64,000 bases of DNA from Rhodococcus sp. CH91 (GTDB lineage: Bacteria; Actinomycetota; Actinomycetes; Mycobacteriales; Mycobacteriaceae): positions 1 to 64,000 of the forward strand of contig NZ_JAKFYR010000003.1 of the NCBI RefSeq assembly GCF_022554085.1, read 5' to 3'. The notes beneath the pieces are model-generated. The model did no database searches and was not told the DNA's origin. It saw only the letters and a list, made by a program, of their open reading frames with translations. Made by a program: the position numbers and the translations under genes. This document shows positions 17,603-25,479 of the stretch, one piece after another (within the stretch, counting starts at the first letter, position 1; each line of letters begins with the position of its first letter).

Positions 17603-18189
17603 ACGATTCGCGAGACGGGGACGAGCACACGGGGCCGTTCTGGTGGGTCGGCTCCGTACTGACCTGGGCCCTGCTGTTCGCCATGCTCACACTGCTGGCG
17701 GTCACCATCCTGATTCCGGCGGTGGCAGGTGGCGAACGATTCACCGTACTGACCGGGTCGATGGATCCCACCTATCCGCCCGGCACCCTCATCGTGGTCG
17801 TGCCGGTCGAGCCCGACGAGCTCGCGGTCGGAATGCCCGTGACGTACCAGTTGCGTTCGGGCGAGCCCACTGTGGTGACACACCGGATCGTCGCCTCCAC
17901 CCAGTCCACGAAGGGGAAACGCACCTACATCACCCGGGGCGACGCCAACGACGTCCCGGACGAGGATCCGATCGTCCACGAGCAGATCCGAGGGCGGGTC
18001 TGGTATTCGATCCCCTATCTCGGCTACGTGAACAATTGGCTCACCGGGCAACAGCGCTCGTGGACGATCGGGATCATCGCCACTGTCCTGTTCGCTTATG
18101 CGGCAACTCTGTTCGCCGGCGGGATCCGGGACGGTGGACGTGAGCGCGCGGAGCGGGCGTCGAGAGGAGACCATGCGCACCGGAGATGA
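17599..18189 (+). CDS. sipW: SipW-type signal peptidase I
   Basis: 196-residue membrane serine peptidase of the S26B (archaeal/ER-like) type. After a first span (residues about 18-42) it has the catalytic serine box FTVLTGSMDPTYPPGTLIVV, box D with TVVTHRIVAS (His in place of the bacterial Lys) and box E RGDANDVPDEDP; a second span near residues 155-175 anchors the C-terminus. SipW enzymes cleave alternate signals of TasA/camelysin-type proteins, as encoded on either side here. It overlaps the upstream substrate gene by four bases and the downstream one by 17 bases. The gene symbol reflects family membership, not shown function. Confidence 0.87.
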   Translation: MNDSRDGDEHTGPFWWVGSVLTWALLFAMLTLLAVTILIPAVAGGERFTVLTGSMDPTYPPGTLIVVVPVEPDELAVGMPVTYQLRSGEPTVVTHRIVASTQSTKGKRTYITRGDANDVPDEDPIVHEQIRGRVWYSIPYLGYVNNWLTGQQRSWTIGIIATVLFAYAATLFAGGIRDGGRERAERASRGDHAHRR

Positions 18190-18808
18190 CGTCCTCGATC
18201 GACTGCGCACGTACGCGCGGGGCGCCCGTTGGGCGTTCACCGTCCGGGTACGCGCCCTGCTCTCACTCGGCACGATCCTTGCACTCGGCGCCGCGGGAAC
18301 CTTCGCTGCGTGGGCGAATTCAGCTGTTGCCACGGGAACATTCAGCACCGGCACGGTCGACCTCCGCGCGAACGACGTGAAGTCCTTCACGTTCTCCGAT
18401 CTGACCGTGTCGGGCATGATGCCGGGAGAGAGCCGGGCGGGGAGTCTGCGGGTCCAGAACACACGGTCGACGATGGACGTCCTCTATACGGTGGGTGTCG
18501 CCACGCCTGTGGGAAGCCCCGCACTGGCGAACAGCCTCCAGCTCAGAGTCTTCAGCGGGGGAACTCCGTCGAACACCACCGCGGGCGGCATGCGCACGGG
18601 ATCGTGCACGGGCACGCAGATCGGGCAGGCGAACCCGGCTGCGGGAAGTACAGCACCCCTCGTCACGACGGCGCGTCCCCTCGCCGCGACGACCGGTATC
18701 GAGACACTCTGCATGGTCGTGTCGCTTCCCGCCTCGGCGCCGCTCACCACACAGAACCAGAGCGTGACCGCCCTCGTGTTCACCTTCGCCGCGCAGACCA
18801 CCGTGTGA
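18173..18808 (+). CDS. SipW-dependent exported protein, TasA/CalY-like
   Basis: 211 residues starting at the ATG with GAGAGGAGA just upstream. A charged N-terminal arm (about 25 residues) is followed by a membrane-spanning signal (LLSLGTILALGAAGTFAAWAN) and the cleavage context ATGTFSTGTVDL. The mature part has the camelysin-like layout FTFSDLTVSGMMPGESRAGSL, VQNTRSTMDVLYTVGV and a C-terminal ALVFTFAAQ. TasA and CalY form extracellular fibres in Bacillus, so this is the best candidate for a fibre subunit here; that function is inferred. The gene overlaps the signal peptidase gene by 17 bases. Confidence 0.83.
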   Translation: MRTGDDVLDRLRTYARGARWAFTVRVRALLSLGTILALGAAGTFAAWANSAVATGTFSTGTVDLRANDVKSFTFSDLTVSGMMPGESRAGSLRVQNTRSTMDVLYTVGVATPVGSPALANSLQLRVFSGGTPSNTTAGGMRTGSCTGTQIGQANPAAGSTAPLVTTARPLAATTGIETLCMVVSLPASAPLTTQNQSVTALVFTFAAQTTV

Positions 18809-18815
18809 GGCCGCA

Positions 18816-20777
18816 GTGAACGGACACGGGATCGAGACGCGACCCGCACGCAGATGGCGGGACACCGCGCTGACCGTCGGCGCCGTCGTCGGCAGTCTGT
18901 GCATCCTGGCCACCGTCGTGTCGATTCTGTTCGGCGTGACACCCCTGGTCTTCCGTTCGGGTTCCATGGCGCCCGCGATCCCGTCGGGCGCGCTCGCGAT
19001 CGCACGGGACGTCCCTGCGGCCGAACTTCGGGCGGGTGATGTGGTGAGTGTGATCAACGATCAAGGAAGCCGTGTCACCCACCGGATCGTGGAAGTGCAG
19101 TCGATCGCCGGAAACACGGCACTCCTGCGGCTGCAGGGTGATGCGAATCCGGAACCGGACGCCCGAAGCTACGGGGTGAGCTCGGCGGAACGCGTCCTCT
19201 TCCACGTCGACGGTCTCGGCTATCTCGTGGCGTGGCTCCGGACCGTCCCCGGTCTTCTCGTGCTGGCGATACTGTCCGCTGTCCTCGTCCGGATCGCGAT
19301 GCGCCCGAACGGTCCTGTGCGCACGAACACCTCCGTTCCCGCGACCCCGCTCGCCGTACTCGTGATCGTGTCCGCGGTCGGCATCGCACACACGCCGGGA
19401 ACCGGGGCGACCTTCACGGACAGCGCGACCGCCAGGAGTGGGGCGTTCACGTCGAAAGCCGAGTACGTACCGAGAATCTCGGGGACCGTCGGCTGCACCA
19501 GCAAGTCCGTCGCCGACCTGCCCGATCCGGTCACGCTCAGATGGACCCATCTGGGAGCGCCCTATCAGTACCGGATCATCCTGCGGGACCTGGACGGCCG
19601 GGTGTGGCGCACCGCCGACGTCACGAACATCACGGTGGCAGCGGGCAGCACGATCACGTACGACCTCTACGGCACCGGCCTTCCCCGCCGCAGCGTCATC
19701 TGGCAGTACAACGCGGAAGTACACACCATGCTGCCGGGAGGCGCCGTGTCGGCAGCGTGGCGGGGCCGCCTCGTCTCCCAGCCTCTGTCGGCAGGCAACC
19801 ACAACCAGGATCTCAACTGCAGCCCGAGCGGTGAACGTGACGGGACTCCGACCTATGTGGCGCCGCCGGCTTCCGTCACCTGCTCCACCACCGGTACAGG
19901 CAGCGGCACCACGGCTGTGTTGACGTGGCCGCACGTCGGCACGGGCGTCACCTATCACGTCACCGCGCGTAATCCGTCGAACGGCAATATCGTCTATGCC
20001 ACCACCGTCACCGCCACCCCGGCGACCGCAGGGCAGCCGGTGACCGGCAGGATCTCCCGGACCAATCTCGACACCGCTCTCATCACCGCCGACACTGTCG
20101 TCGCCGAGGTCAGATCCGTTCAAGGAGGCTCGTACTCCACGGGATTCGTCGCATATCGCGTGAGCACGACCGCCACGACCGGTGTCACATGCTCCGCCCC
20201 CGCGGCAGGAGCACGCTCGTTGCCACAGGTGCCTGCGGCCCCGACGACGTCCGTCCCCCCGGAGAGCGCTGCGGCCTCGAGCGTTCCGGGCGCTGTGACC
20301 ACCGAGAGCAGTCCCGCACCGCCCGGATCACCGTCCGCGCCCGAGGAGACGGCGCTGACCGCCGCGGTCCGCTCACCGTCCGGCCTGTACTCGGCGCGTC
20401 TCGTCGGATCGGAGGACGGGATCCACGCCGTGATCACCTCCGCGCCCGGTGACGAGGAGTATCGCACCGACGCATCTGTGAACGACACGCTCAGGTGGGC
20501 GACGGAGACGGACCGGTTGCACATCACCGGAAGCTCGGGGAGCTGGGTGATCACCGAAGTAGGGGGCTCGTGGGTCAAGACCGCAGTGGTCGAGCCGGCC
20601 CCCGCTCCCCCTCCTGCCCCCGCCCCGTTGCCGGACCCTGTCCCATCGCCGGTCGACGAGCCCGCACCGGTTCCCGTCCCGGAAGAAGCTCCGGCACCAC
20701 CTCCGCCGACCTCGCCGTCCGCCGATCTTCCCGAGCCCGCCGTGGAGCCGCCTCCCGACGATGGATCGGAGGGATGA
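18816..20777 (+). CDS. S26B signal peptidase fused to a SipW-type exported surface domain
   Basis: 653 residues. Residues about 1-160 form a second SipW-like peptidase: membrane span, serine box FRSGSMAPAIPSGALAIA, His box SRVTHRIVEV, Asp box LQGDANPEPDARS and another span. Then comes a further hydrophobic segment (TPLAVLVIVSAVGIAHTPG) followed by TGATFTDSATARSGAFTS, which itself looks like a SipW-type cleavage site. The remainder holds two Cys-containing, probably fibronectin/Ig-like beta domains (residues about 215-470), a Ser/Pro linker, a small beta domain and a Pro-rich acidic tail (about 595-653). So enzyme and substrate-like export domain are one polypeptide. GTG start, eight bases after the preceding gene's stop. 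No sortase motif is seen. Confidence 0.8.
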   Translation: MNGHGIETRPARRWRDTALTVGAVVGSLCILATVVSILFGVTPLVFRSGSMAPAIPSGALAIARDVPAAELRAGDVVSVINDQGSRVTHRIVEVQSIAGNTALLRLQGDANPEPDARSYGVSSAERVLFHVDGLGYLVAWLRTVPGLLVLAILSAVLVRIAMRPNGPVRTNTSVPATPLAVLVIVSAVGIAHTPGTGATFTDSATARSGAFTSKAEYVPRISGTVGCTSKSVADLPDPVTLRWTHLGAPYQYRIILRDLDGRVWRTADVTNITVAAGSTITYDLYGTGLPRRSVIWQYNAEVHTMLPGGAVSAAWRGRLVSQPLSAGNHNQDLNCSPSGERDGTPTYVAPPASVTCSTTGTGSGTTAVLTWPHVGTGVTYHVTARNPSNGNIVYATTVTATPATAGQPVTGRISRTNLDTALITADTVVAEVRSVQGGSYSTGFVAYRVSTTATTGVTCSAPAAGARSLPQVPAAPTTSVPPESAAASSVPGAVTTESSPAPPGSPSAPEETALTAAVRSPSGLYSARLVGSEDGIHAVITSAPGDEEYRTDASVNDTLRWATETDRLHITGSSGSWVITEVGGSWVKTAVVEPAPAPPPAPAPLPDPVPSPVDEPAPVPVPEEAPAPPPPTSPSADLPEPAVEPPPDDGSEG

Positions 20778-20780
20778 TCC

Positions 20781-20865
20781 GAAGCTTGCAGGGCCACAGT
20801 AGAGCTCGCAGCCCTGGAGGTCGTCCTCCAGGGCTGCGAAGTTCACTTTTGCCCTGCGAACTTTC
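20781..20865. repeat. 85-bp nested palindromic element, copy 1
   Basis: Four copies of a ten-base box related to AAGCTCGCAG, two direct (from 20781 and about 20802) and two inverted (ending about 20845 and 20865), surround a perfect 13-bp stem with a 4-nt loop centred near 20820 (GCAGCCCTGGAGG and its complement). It begins three bases after the stop of the fusion gene. A second 85-bp copy with the same layout lies at 41188-41272. It probably forms a strong bidirectional RNA hairpin (terminator) or a mobile REP/MITE-like element. Confidence 0.75.
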
Positions 20866-21038
20866 TCCTGCAGCGACACGCCGGTTCCGCTGTTCGTGAC
20901 GTCGAAGGTCACCCAGCCCGAGTAGGTGGTTACGGGGTCGAACACGGTCGGTAAGGGCGTACCCACATCACGTTCCCCGGTCGCTGAGCCGACGGCCGCG
21001 GTTCCTCCGTCGGCGAGGACCTCCTCGACATCCGACAC
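20866..21038 (-). pseudogene. Possible remnant of a small protein gene
   Basis: A GTG at 21038 with GAGGG upstream opens a frame with natural-looking composition (VFDPVTTYSGWVTFDVTNSG, then TGVSLQEKV). It runs without a stop through the 85-bp palindrome and into the oppositely oriented fusion gene down to 20373, so the original 3' end seems to be missing. I read the piece above the palindrome as a possible truncated gene. It could equally be chance coding-like sequence in GC-rich DNA. The 21039-21119 stretch shows nothing further. Confidence 0.25.
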
Positions 21039-21119
21039 ACGGAGACCCTCGAGATGATGTGCACCGAGAGGTGCTCACGGTCAACCGCACGGCGACGCAA
21101 CCGGACGAGGGCGTTCTTT

Positions 21120-22460
21120 CTATTTCAGAATCAACGGAATTCCGGCGACCACGAGCACTGCCGATTCGCTCACTTCCGCGACCGTCGCGTTGAGCCGGCC
21201 CAGCAGGTCGCGGAACAACCGTCCCGAGGATGTCGCCGGAACCACCCCGCTGCCCACCTCGTTGCTCACGGCGACGACCGGTACCGCGCACTCCCGCCAC
21301 GCGGCGAGCAAGTCCTCCATGTCGGAACGGACGGGCCCGAGGTCGCCACCCTCCCAGACGCCGTGGCGATCCAACCTCCCCGTCAGCCAGGTCCCGAGGC
21401 AATCGATCAGGAGCGGATCCGTGGCCGTGCGCAGCACATCGGCCACATCGACCGTCTCGATCGTCGACCACGAATCCGGTCGCCTTTCCCGGTGCAGCGC
21501 AACACGTTCGGCCCATTCGGAGTCACCCTCGCGCGTCCCGCCGGTGGCGACGTAGGTGACGGTGCGGTGGGCAGCCAGCATGTCCTCGGCGTAGCGCGAC
21601 TTGCCCGAGCGCACACCCCCGAGCACGAGCGTCCGATGTGCCGCTGCGGCAGATCCTCCACCCACGTGCACCGCCTCACCATCGCTTCCCGCACGAGCAC
21701 CGAACTGCTGCAACCGGTTCCGGAGTGATCCGATGTCCGGATTGTGATGTCCCAGGTGCACCGCGACGACATCGGTCTCCGCCGTGACGGCACCCACGCC
21801 GCGCAACCCGTCCACCATCGCACCGAACTCGGCGAGTCCGAGATGACCGTCGGACAACTCGGAGCGGTCGCCGAATGTCTCCTCGAGGAACACCGCATCG
21901 AACTGCGCGTCGCGCACCGCGCGGAACCATTCCTGCGGCCACGGCCCGGTGTCGCACGCCCACAGCAACCGGGACCCGCCGGGGCCCGTGACGTCGTACA
22001 GCACGGCGTCGCCGTCCCGGAAGACCTTGTGCCGAGCGGGAAGGACGCGCACGTCGTACTCCCCCACCGCGATCCGCGCACCGGGCTCGACCGGCACGAA
22101 CCGCACGGGGTCGCCGGGGCCCACCCACGGCCGGCAGGTATCGAGGGCATCGGCAGGGCCGATCACCTCGAGCTCGCCGCACCCCTCGATCCACGACCGG
22201 AACAGCAGCGCCTGCGGTCCCAGATGGTCGGCATGGGCGTGCGTCAGGAGAATGTGCCGCACGTTCGCGAGCGTCCTGCCGTAGCGCACGGCGGCGCGCG
22301 GAGCCTCCGGCCCGCAGTCCAGCAGCAACACGTCGTCGACGAGTGCCGCCGTCTGCCCGCGGATCTCCCCGCGGCGCGCGGCGTCCGAGCAGGATACACA
22401 CGAGCAGAACGGATTCGGCCACCCGTCGGCCGCGCCGGTGCCCAGGAGTAGGACCTCCAT
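21120..22460 (-). CDS. cobU: MBL-fold hydrolase fused to CobU (adenosylcobinamide kinase/guanylyltransferase)
   Basis: 446 residues in two domains. Residues 1-260: metallo-beta-lactamase fold close to PhnP-type hydrolases, with metal ligands THAHADHLG, CDTGPWP and HLGHHNPD plus a Cys-rich N-terminal loop CSCVSC. Residues 270-446: CobU, with the P-loop GGVRSGKSRYAEDML, YVATGGTREGDSEWAERVALH and the late VSNEVGSGVVPATSSGR motif. CobU converts adenosylcobinamide to its GDP derivative in nucleotide-loop assembly. The MBL half may act on a phosphorylated lower-ligand or corrinoid intermediate; that is inference. The ATG overlaps the btuD stop by one base, as last gene of a riboswitch-controlled operon. 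Confidence 0.85.
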   Translation of the reverse strand: MEVLLLGTGAADGWPNPFCSCVSCSDAARRGEIRGQTAALVDDVLLLDCGPEAPRAAVRYGRTLANVRHILLTHAHADHLGPQALLFRSWIEGCGELEVIGPADALDTCRPWVGPGDPVRFVPVEPGARIAVGEYDVRVLPARHKVFRDGDAVLYDVTGPGGSRLLWACDTGPWPQEWFRAVRDAQFDAVFLEETFGDRSELSDGHLGLAEFGAMVDGLRGVGAVTAETDVVAVHLGHHNPDIGSLRNRLQQFGARAGSDGEAVHVGGGSAAAAHRTLVLGGVRSGKSRYAEDMLAAHRTVTYVATGGTREGDSEWAERVALHRERRPDSWSTIETVDVADVLRTATDPLLIDCLGTWLTGRLDRHGVWEGGDLGPVRSDMEDLLAAWRECAVPVVAVSNEVGSGVVPATSSGRLFRDLLGRLNATVAEVSESAVLVVAGIPLILK

Positions 22461-23272
22461 CAGCGTCCCTCCCGATCGTCGCGTAACGGAAGGACGGCGC
22501 GACCGGCCGGCCGGTCGAGGATCTCCACCCGGGCGCCGTAGACGTGGGCGACACGCTCGGCGGTGAGCACGTCGGCGGGCGCGCCGTCGGCCACGACCCG
22601 GCCGTGCTCGAGCAGCACGAGCCGTTCTCCGTACTGCGCGGCGGAGGTCAGGTCGTGCATCGCGGCGATGACCGTCAGTTCGCCCTCCGTACGCATCGAA
22701 TCGACGAGTTCGAGCACCTGTTGCTGATGCCCGATGTCGAGAGCACTGGTGGGCTCGTCGAGGAGGAGAACCCGCGGCTGCTGGGCGAGAGCGCGAGCGA
22801 GCACGACACGTTGCAGTTCGCCGCCCGACAACTCGGTGGCGAGCCGCGGCGCGAACTCCTCGAGCTCGAGACGCTCGACGACCCGGTCGACGATCTCCCG
22901 ATCGTGCGCCGTCTCCGAACCGAAGCGCGGGATGTGCGGGGTGCGCCCGAGATGGATCAGTTCCCGGACCGTGACGCCTTCGGGAACCACCGGACGCTGC
23001 GGCATCAAGGCCACCGCGCGCGCCATGTCCCGCCGCCCGGCACGCCCGGGTACGACTCCGGCGACCTCGAGGCGTCCGGAGGCCGGTACCAATCCGGCCA
23101 GTGCATGCAGCAGCGTGGTCTTCCCCGATCCGTTGGGTCCGACCAGTGACACCCAGGAACCCGCGACGACGTTCAGATCGACCTCGTGCAGCACCTCGAC
23201 ACCGCCGCGCGAGGCGCTCAACCGGCGGCACGACACCGACACGCCCCCCGCGGCGAGGACATCACCTCTCAT
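22460..23272 (-). CDS. btuD: Cobalamin-type ABC transporter ATP-binding protein
   Basis: 270-residue ATPase of the FecE/BtuD type. Walker A GPNGSGKTTLLHALAGL, the LIHLGRTPHIPRFG segment typical of FecCD systems, signature LSGGELQRVVLARALA and Walker [16 protein letters not shown]. The ATG at 23272 overlaps the permease stop (ATGA). It partners BtuC (23269-24339) and BtuF (24336-25235). Cobalamin or cobinamide is the inferred cargo because the operon starts with a cobalamin riboswitch and ends with cobU; the ATPase alone does not distinguish corrinoids from siderophores. Confidence 0.87.
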   Translation of the reverse strand: MRGDVLAAGGVSVSCRRLSASRGGVEVLHEVDLNVVAGSWVSLVGPNGSGKTTLLHALAGLVPASGRLEVAGVVPGRAGRRDMARAVALMPQRPVVPEGVTVRELIHLGRTPHIPRFGSETAHDREIVDRVVERLELEEFAPRLATELSGGELQRVVLARALAQQPRVLLLDEPTSALDIGHQQQVLELVDSMRTEGELTVIAAMHDLTSAAQYGERLVLLEHGRVVADGAPADVLTAERVAHVYGARVEILDRPAGRAVLPLRDDREGR

Positions 23273-24339
23273 CGGACACCTCGACTTCGTCGGAGCACGA
23301 TCAGGAAGAAGGGTGCGCCGATCGCGGCGGTCACCACGCCGATCGGCAACTCCGCGGGCGACATGACGGTGCGCGCCAGGACGTCCGCGAGGACGAGGAA
23401 CGACGCGCCCACCAGCAGTGACAGCGGTAGCAGGAGCCGGTGGCCGGGGCCGACGAGAAGCCGGACCGCGTGGGGCACGACGATTCCGACGAAACCGATG
23501 AGACCGCTCGCGGAGACGACCGCGGCGGTACCGAGCGTTGCCACGCCCACCAGCAGGAAGCGCACGCGTGCCGGGTCGATACCGAGGCTCGCGGCTTCGA
23601 CGTCACCGACCGCCATGACATCGAGCGTGCGCCGGTGCAGCGCGATGATCGCCACCGTGACCACCACGTAGGGCAGGATCATCGTGACATCGGACCAGCC
23701 GTCGGTGGACAGGCGTCCGAGCATCCACGAGTACACCTGCCGCAGGGTGTCGTCGTGGAGTTGCATGAAGAAGGTCTGGATCGCATTGGCGAATGCCGCG
23801 ACCGCGACACCGGCGAGGATGATCACGACCTCCGATCGGCTGCCGCCGACGGTGCGGCCGAGCGAATAGGTCGCGCCGACGGCGAGCAGTCCTCCCGCGA
23901 ACGCCGCGAGAGGAACACCGGCGAACCCGGCCGCCCCACCCACGACGATGGCGAGGGTGGCGCCGAGACCGGCACCGCTGGACACCCCGAGCAGATAGGG
24001 GTCGGCGAGCGGGTTGCGGAAGACTCCCTGGTAGGCCGCCCCCGCGATGGCCAGCATCGCCCCGACCAGCACCCCGAGCACGACGCGCGGCATCCGGATG
24101 TTCCACAGGATGGCCTGCTGGCGCGTGCTCAGTCCGGAGTCGACGTCGACGAACGGCATCCGATCGGCGATGTCGAGAAGCACGCCGCCGGGAGTGAGAC
24201 CGGCGGGGCCGACGAGGATGCCGAGCAGCATCGTGGCGAGCAGGACGAGCACCGCCCCCGCCAGTACGAGCGTATGACGCGCTGAGATCCGCCCTCCACC
24301 GTGCGGCAGTGAGCGGATGCTGCGCGACAGCGGGATCAA
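23269..24339 (-). CDS. btuC: Cobalamin-type ABC transporter permease
   Basis: 356-residue FecCD-family permease with about ten spans. Family motifs are ILWNIRMPRVVLGVLVGAML, AYQGVFRNPLADPYLLGVSS and IGFVGIVVPHAVRLLVG. The likely start is a TTG at 24339 that overlaps the btuF stop (TTGA); the longer frame to 24525 lies inside btuF. Upstream codons give no better start. It should form the homodimeric channel of the importer. Confidence 0.87.
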   Translation of the reverse strand: MIPLSRSIRSLPHGGGRISARHTLVLAGAVLVLLATMLLGILVGPAGLTPGGVLLDIADRMPFVDVDSGLSTRQQAILWNIRMPRVVLGVLVGAMLAIAGAAYQGVFRNPLADPYLLGVSSGAGLGATLAIVVGGAAGFAGVPLAAFAGGLLAVGATYSLGRTVGGSRSEVVIILAGVAVAAFANAIQTFFMQLHDDTLRQVYSWMLGRLSTDGWSDVTMILPYVVVTVAIIALHRRTLDVMAVGDVEAASLGIDPARVRFLLVGVATLGTAAVVSASGLIGFVGIVVPHAVRLLVGPGHRLLLPLSLLVGASFLVLADVLARTVMSPAELPIGVVTAAIGAPFFLIVLRRSRGVR

Positions 24340-25235
24340 GACGTGGGCTGAGCCGCGGGGATGCCACCGACGACCCGGGCGACCTCGCGCACCAGGTCCA
24401 CCACGCGCGGACCCCAGCGGCTCGCGATGTCCTCGTCGAGGACGTAGACGTGCCCGTCGCGCACGGCGGTCAGCTCGTTCCAGCCCGCGCGCTCGGCGAC
24501 CGTCTCGGGTGTCACTCCGCAGCACTGCCCGTCCGCAAGGAAGATCACGTCGGGATCCTGTTCGAGGATGTACTCGGCGGACAGCTGCGGGTAGCCGTTG
24601 CCGCCCGTCGCGATGGACGTCAGTCCCAGCATCGAGTAGATCTCGCCGATGTAGGTGTCGTCGGTGACGGAGTAGAAGGTGTTGTCCAGCTCGTGGTAGT
24701 AGCGCAGCGGAGTCTCCCGGGCGGGAAGCCCGGCGAGGATCTCGTCGATCTCGGTCCTCATCTGCGCGACGAGCCCGGCGGCGTCCGCGACGTGGCCGGT
24801 GGCAACTCCGAGCTGTTCGAGCTGGGTGTAGGTGTCGTCCAGGTTCTCCGCGGCCGGAAGGATCAGCGTCTCGACGCCGGCCTGTTCGAGTCCGGCGACG
24901 AGGTCGGCGGTGTCGGCGGTGGCCACGACCAGGTCGGGTTCGTAGCCGAGGACCGCTTCGACGTTGGGGGTGTAACCGGACAGCTCGGTGACGGGCACAT
25001 CGGCCGGGTAGTCGGACTGGTCGTCGACTGCGATCACCTGGTCGCCGGCACCGATGGCGTAGAGCATCTCGGTGGTGGTCGGGCTCAGCGAGACGATGGC
25101 CTGCGGGGCATCGGCGGCCGTTCCGGATGCGGCATCGCCGCCGGCAGCCGGATCGTCACTGCCGCACGCTGCGGTGAACAGCGCGACTGTCGCGATTCCG
25201 GCGGCGAGCAGCCGTCGGGTGTTGTCGAGGGGCAC
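24336..25235 (-). CDS. btuF: Cobalamin-type ABC transporter substrate-binding lipoprotein
   Basis: 299 residues (301 if the upstream ATG at 25241 is used). Lipoprotein signal with lipobox FTAACGS, then the BtuF/periplasmic-binding fold: AIVSLSPTTTEMLYAIGAGD, GYTPNVEAVLGYEPDLVVA, LADGQCCGVTPETVAERAGW. I favour the GTG at 25235 because GGAGG lies six bases upstream of it, whereas it directly touches the ATG at 25241. That GGAGG is in a small hairpin (25242-25258) that a riboswitch could use to hide the start. First gene of the operon btuF-btuC-btuD-MBL/cobU. Confidence 0.85.
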   Translation of the reverse strand: MPLDNTRRLLAAGIATVALFTAACGSDDPAAGGDAASGTAADAPQAIVSLSPTTTEMLYAIGAGDQVIAVDDQSDYPADVPVTELSGYTPNVEAVLGYEPDLVVATADTADLVAGLEQAGVETLILPAAENLDDTYTQLEQLGVATGHVADAAGLVAQMRTEIDEILAGLPARETPLRYYHELDNTFYSVTDDTYIGEIYSMLGLTSIATGGNGYPQLSAEYILEQDPDVIFLADGQCCGVTPETVAERAGWNELTAVRDGHVYVLDEDIASRWGPRVVDLVREVARVVGGIPAAQPTS

Positions 25236-25241
25236 AGCCAT

Positions 25242-25422
25242 CCTCCGTTACTCGGAGGACGAAAACAGTCCGGCTGCAACGATGCGTTGCGGCACGTCCC
25301 GTCCTTCGTCCGAGGACCAGTACGTACGGACCCTCCACGCCGGCTGACCTGGCTCGCCCGGAGAAACCGGGACTCACAGTTGCGGGACAGCGCCGGATTC
25401 GCACCGGCTTCACCGAAAACGC
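25242..25422 (-). promoter_or_regulatory. Cobalamin riboswitch upstream of btuFCD-cobU
   Basis: In transcript direction the B12-box core reads GGTGCGAATCCGGCGCTGT followed by CCCGCAACTGT, with GAGCCAGGTCAGCC further on, all standard for the AdoCbl aptamer. The expression platform seems translational: CCTCCG / CGGAGG (25242-25258) forms a hairpin that holds the GGAGG ribosome site of btuF. The exact ends are approximate. Confidence 0.9.
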
Positions 25423-25423
25423 A

Positions 25424-25456
25424 GCGGGTGTCCTACCGGAACGGCAGGACACCCGC
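25424..25456 (-). terminator. Terminator hairpin after metZ
   Basis: Perfect 11-bp inverted repeat GCGGGTGTCCT / AGGACACCCGC with further pairing in the inner part, 24 bases past the metZ stop and just before the riboswitch. It should separate the metZ transcript from the B12-salvage operon. No long U-tract, as is common in actinobacteria. Confidence 0.7.
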
Positions 25457-25479
25457 AGCGTAACTCACGGCGTACCAGG

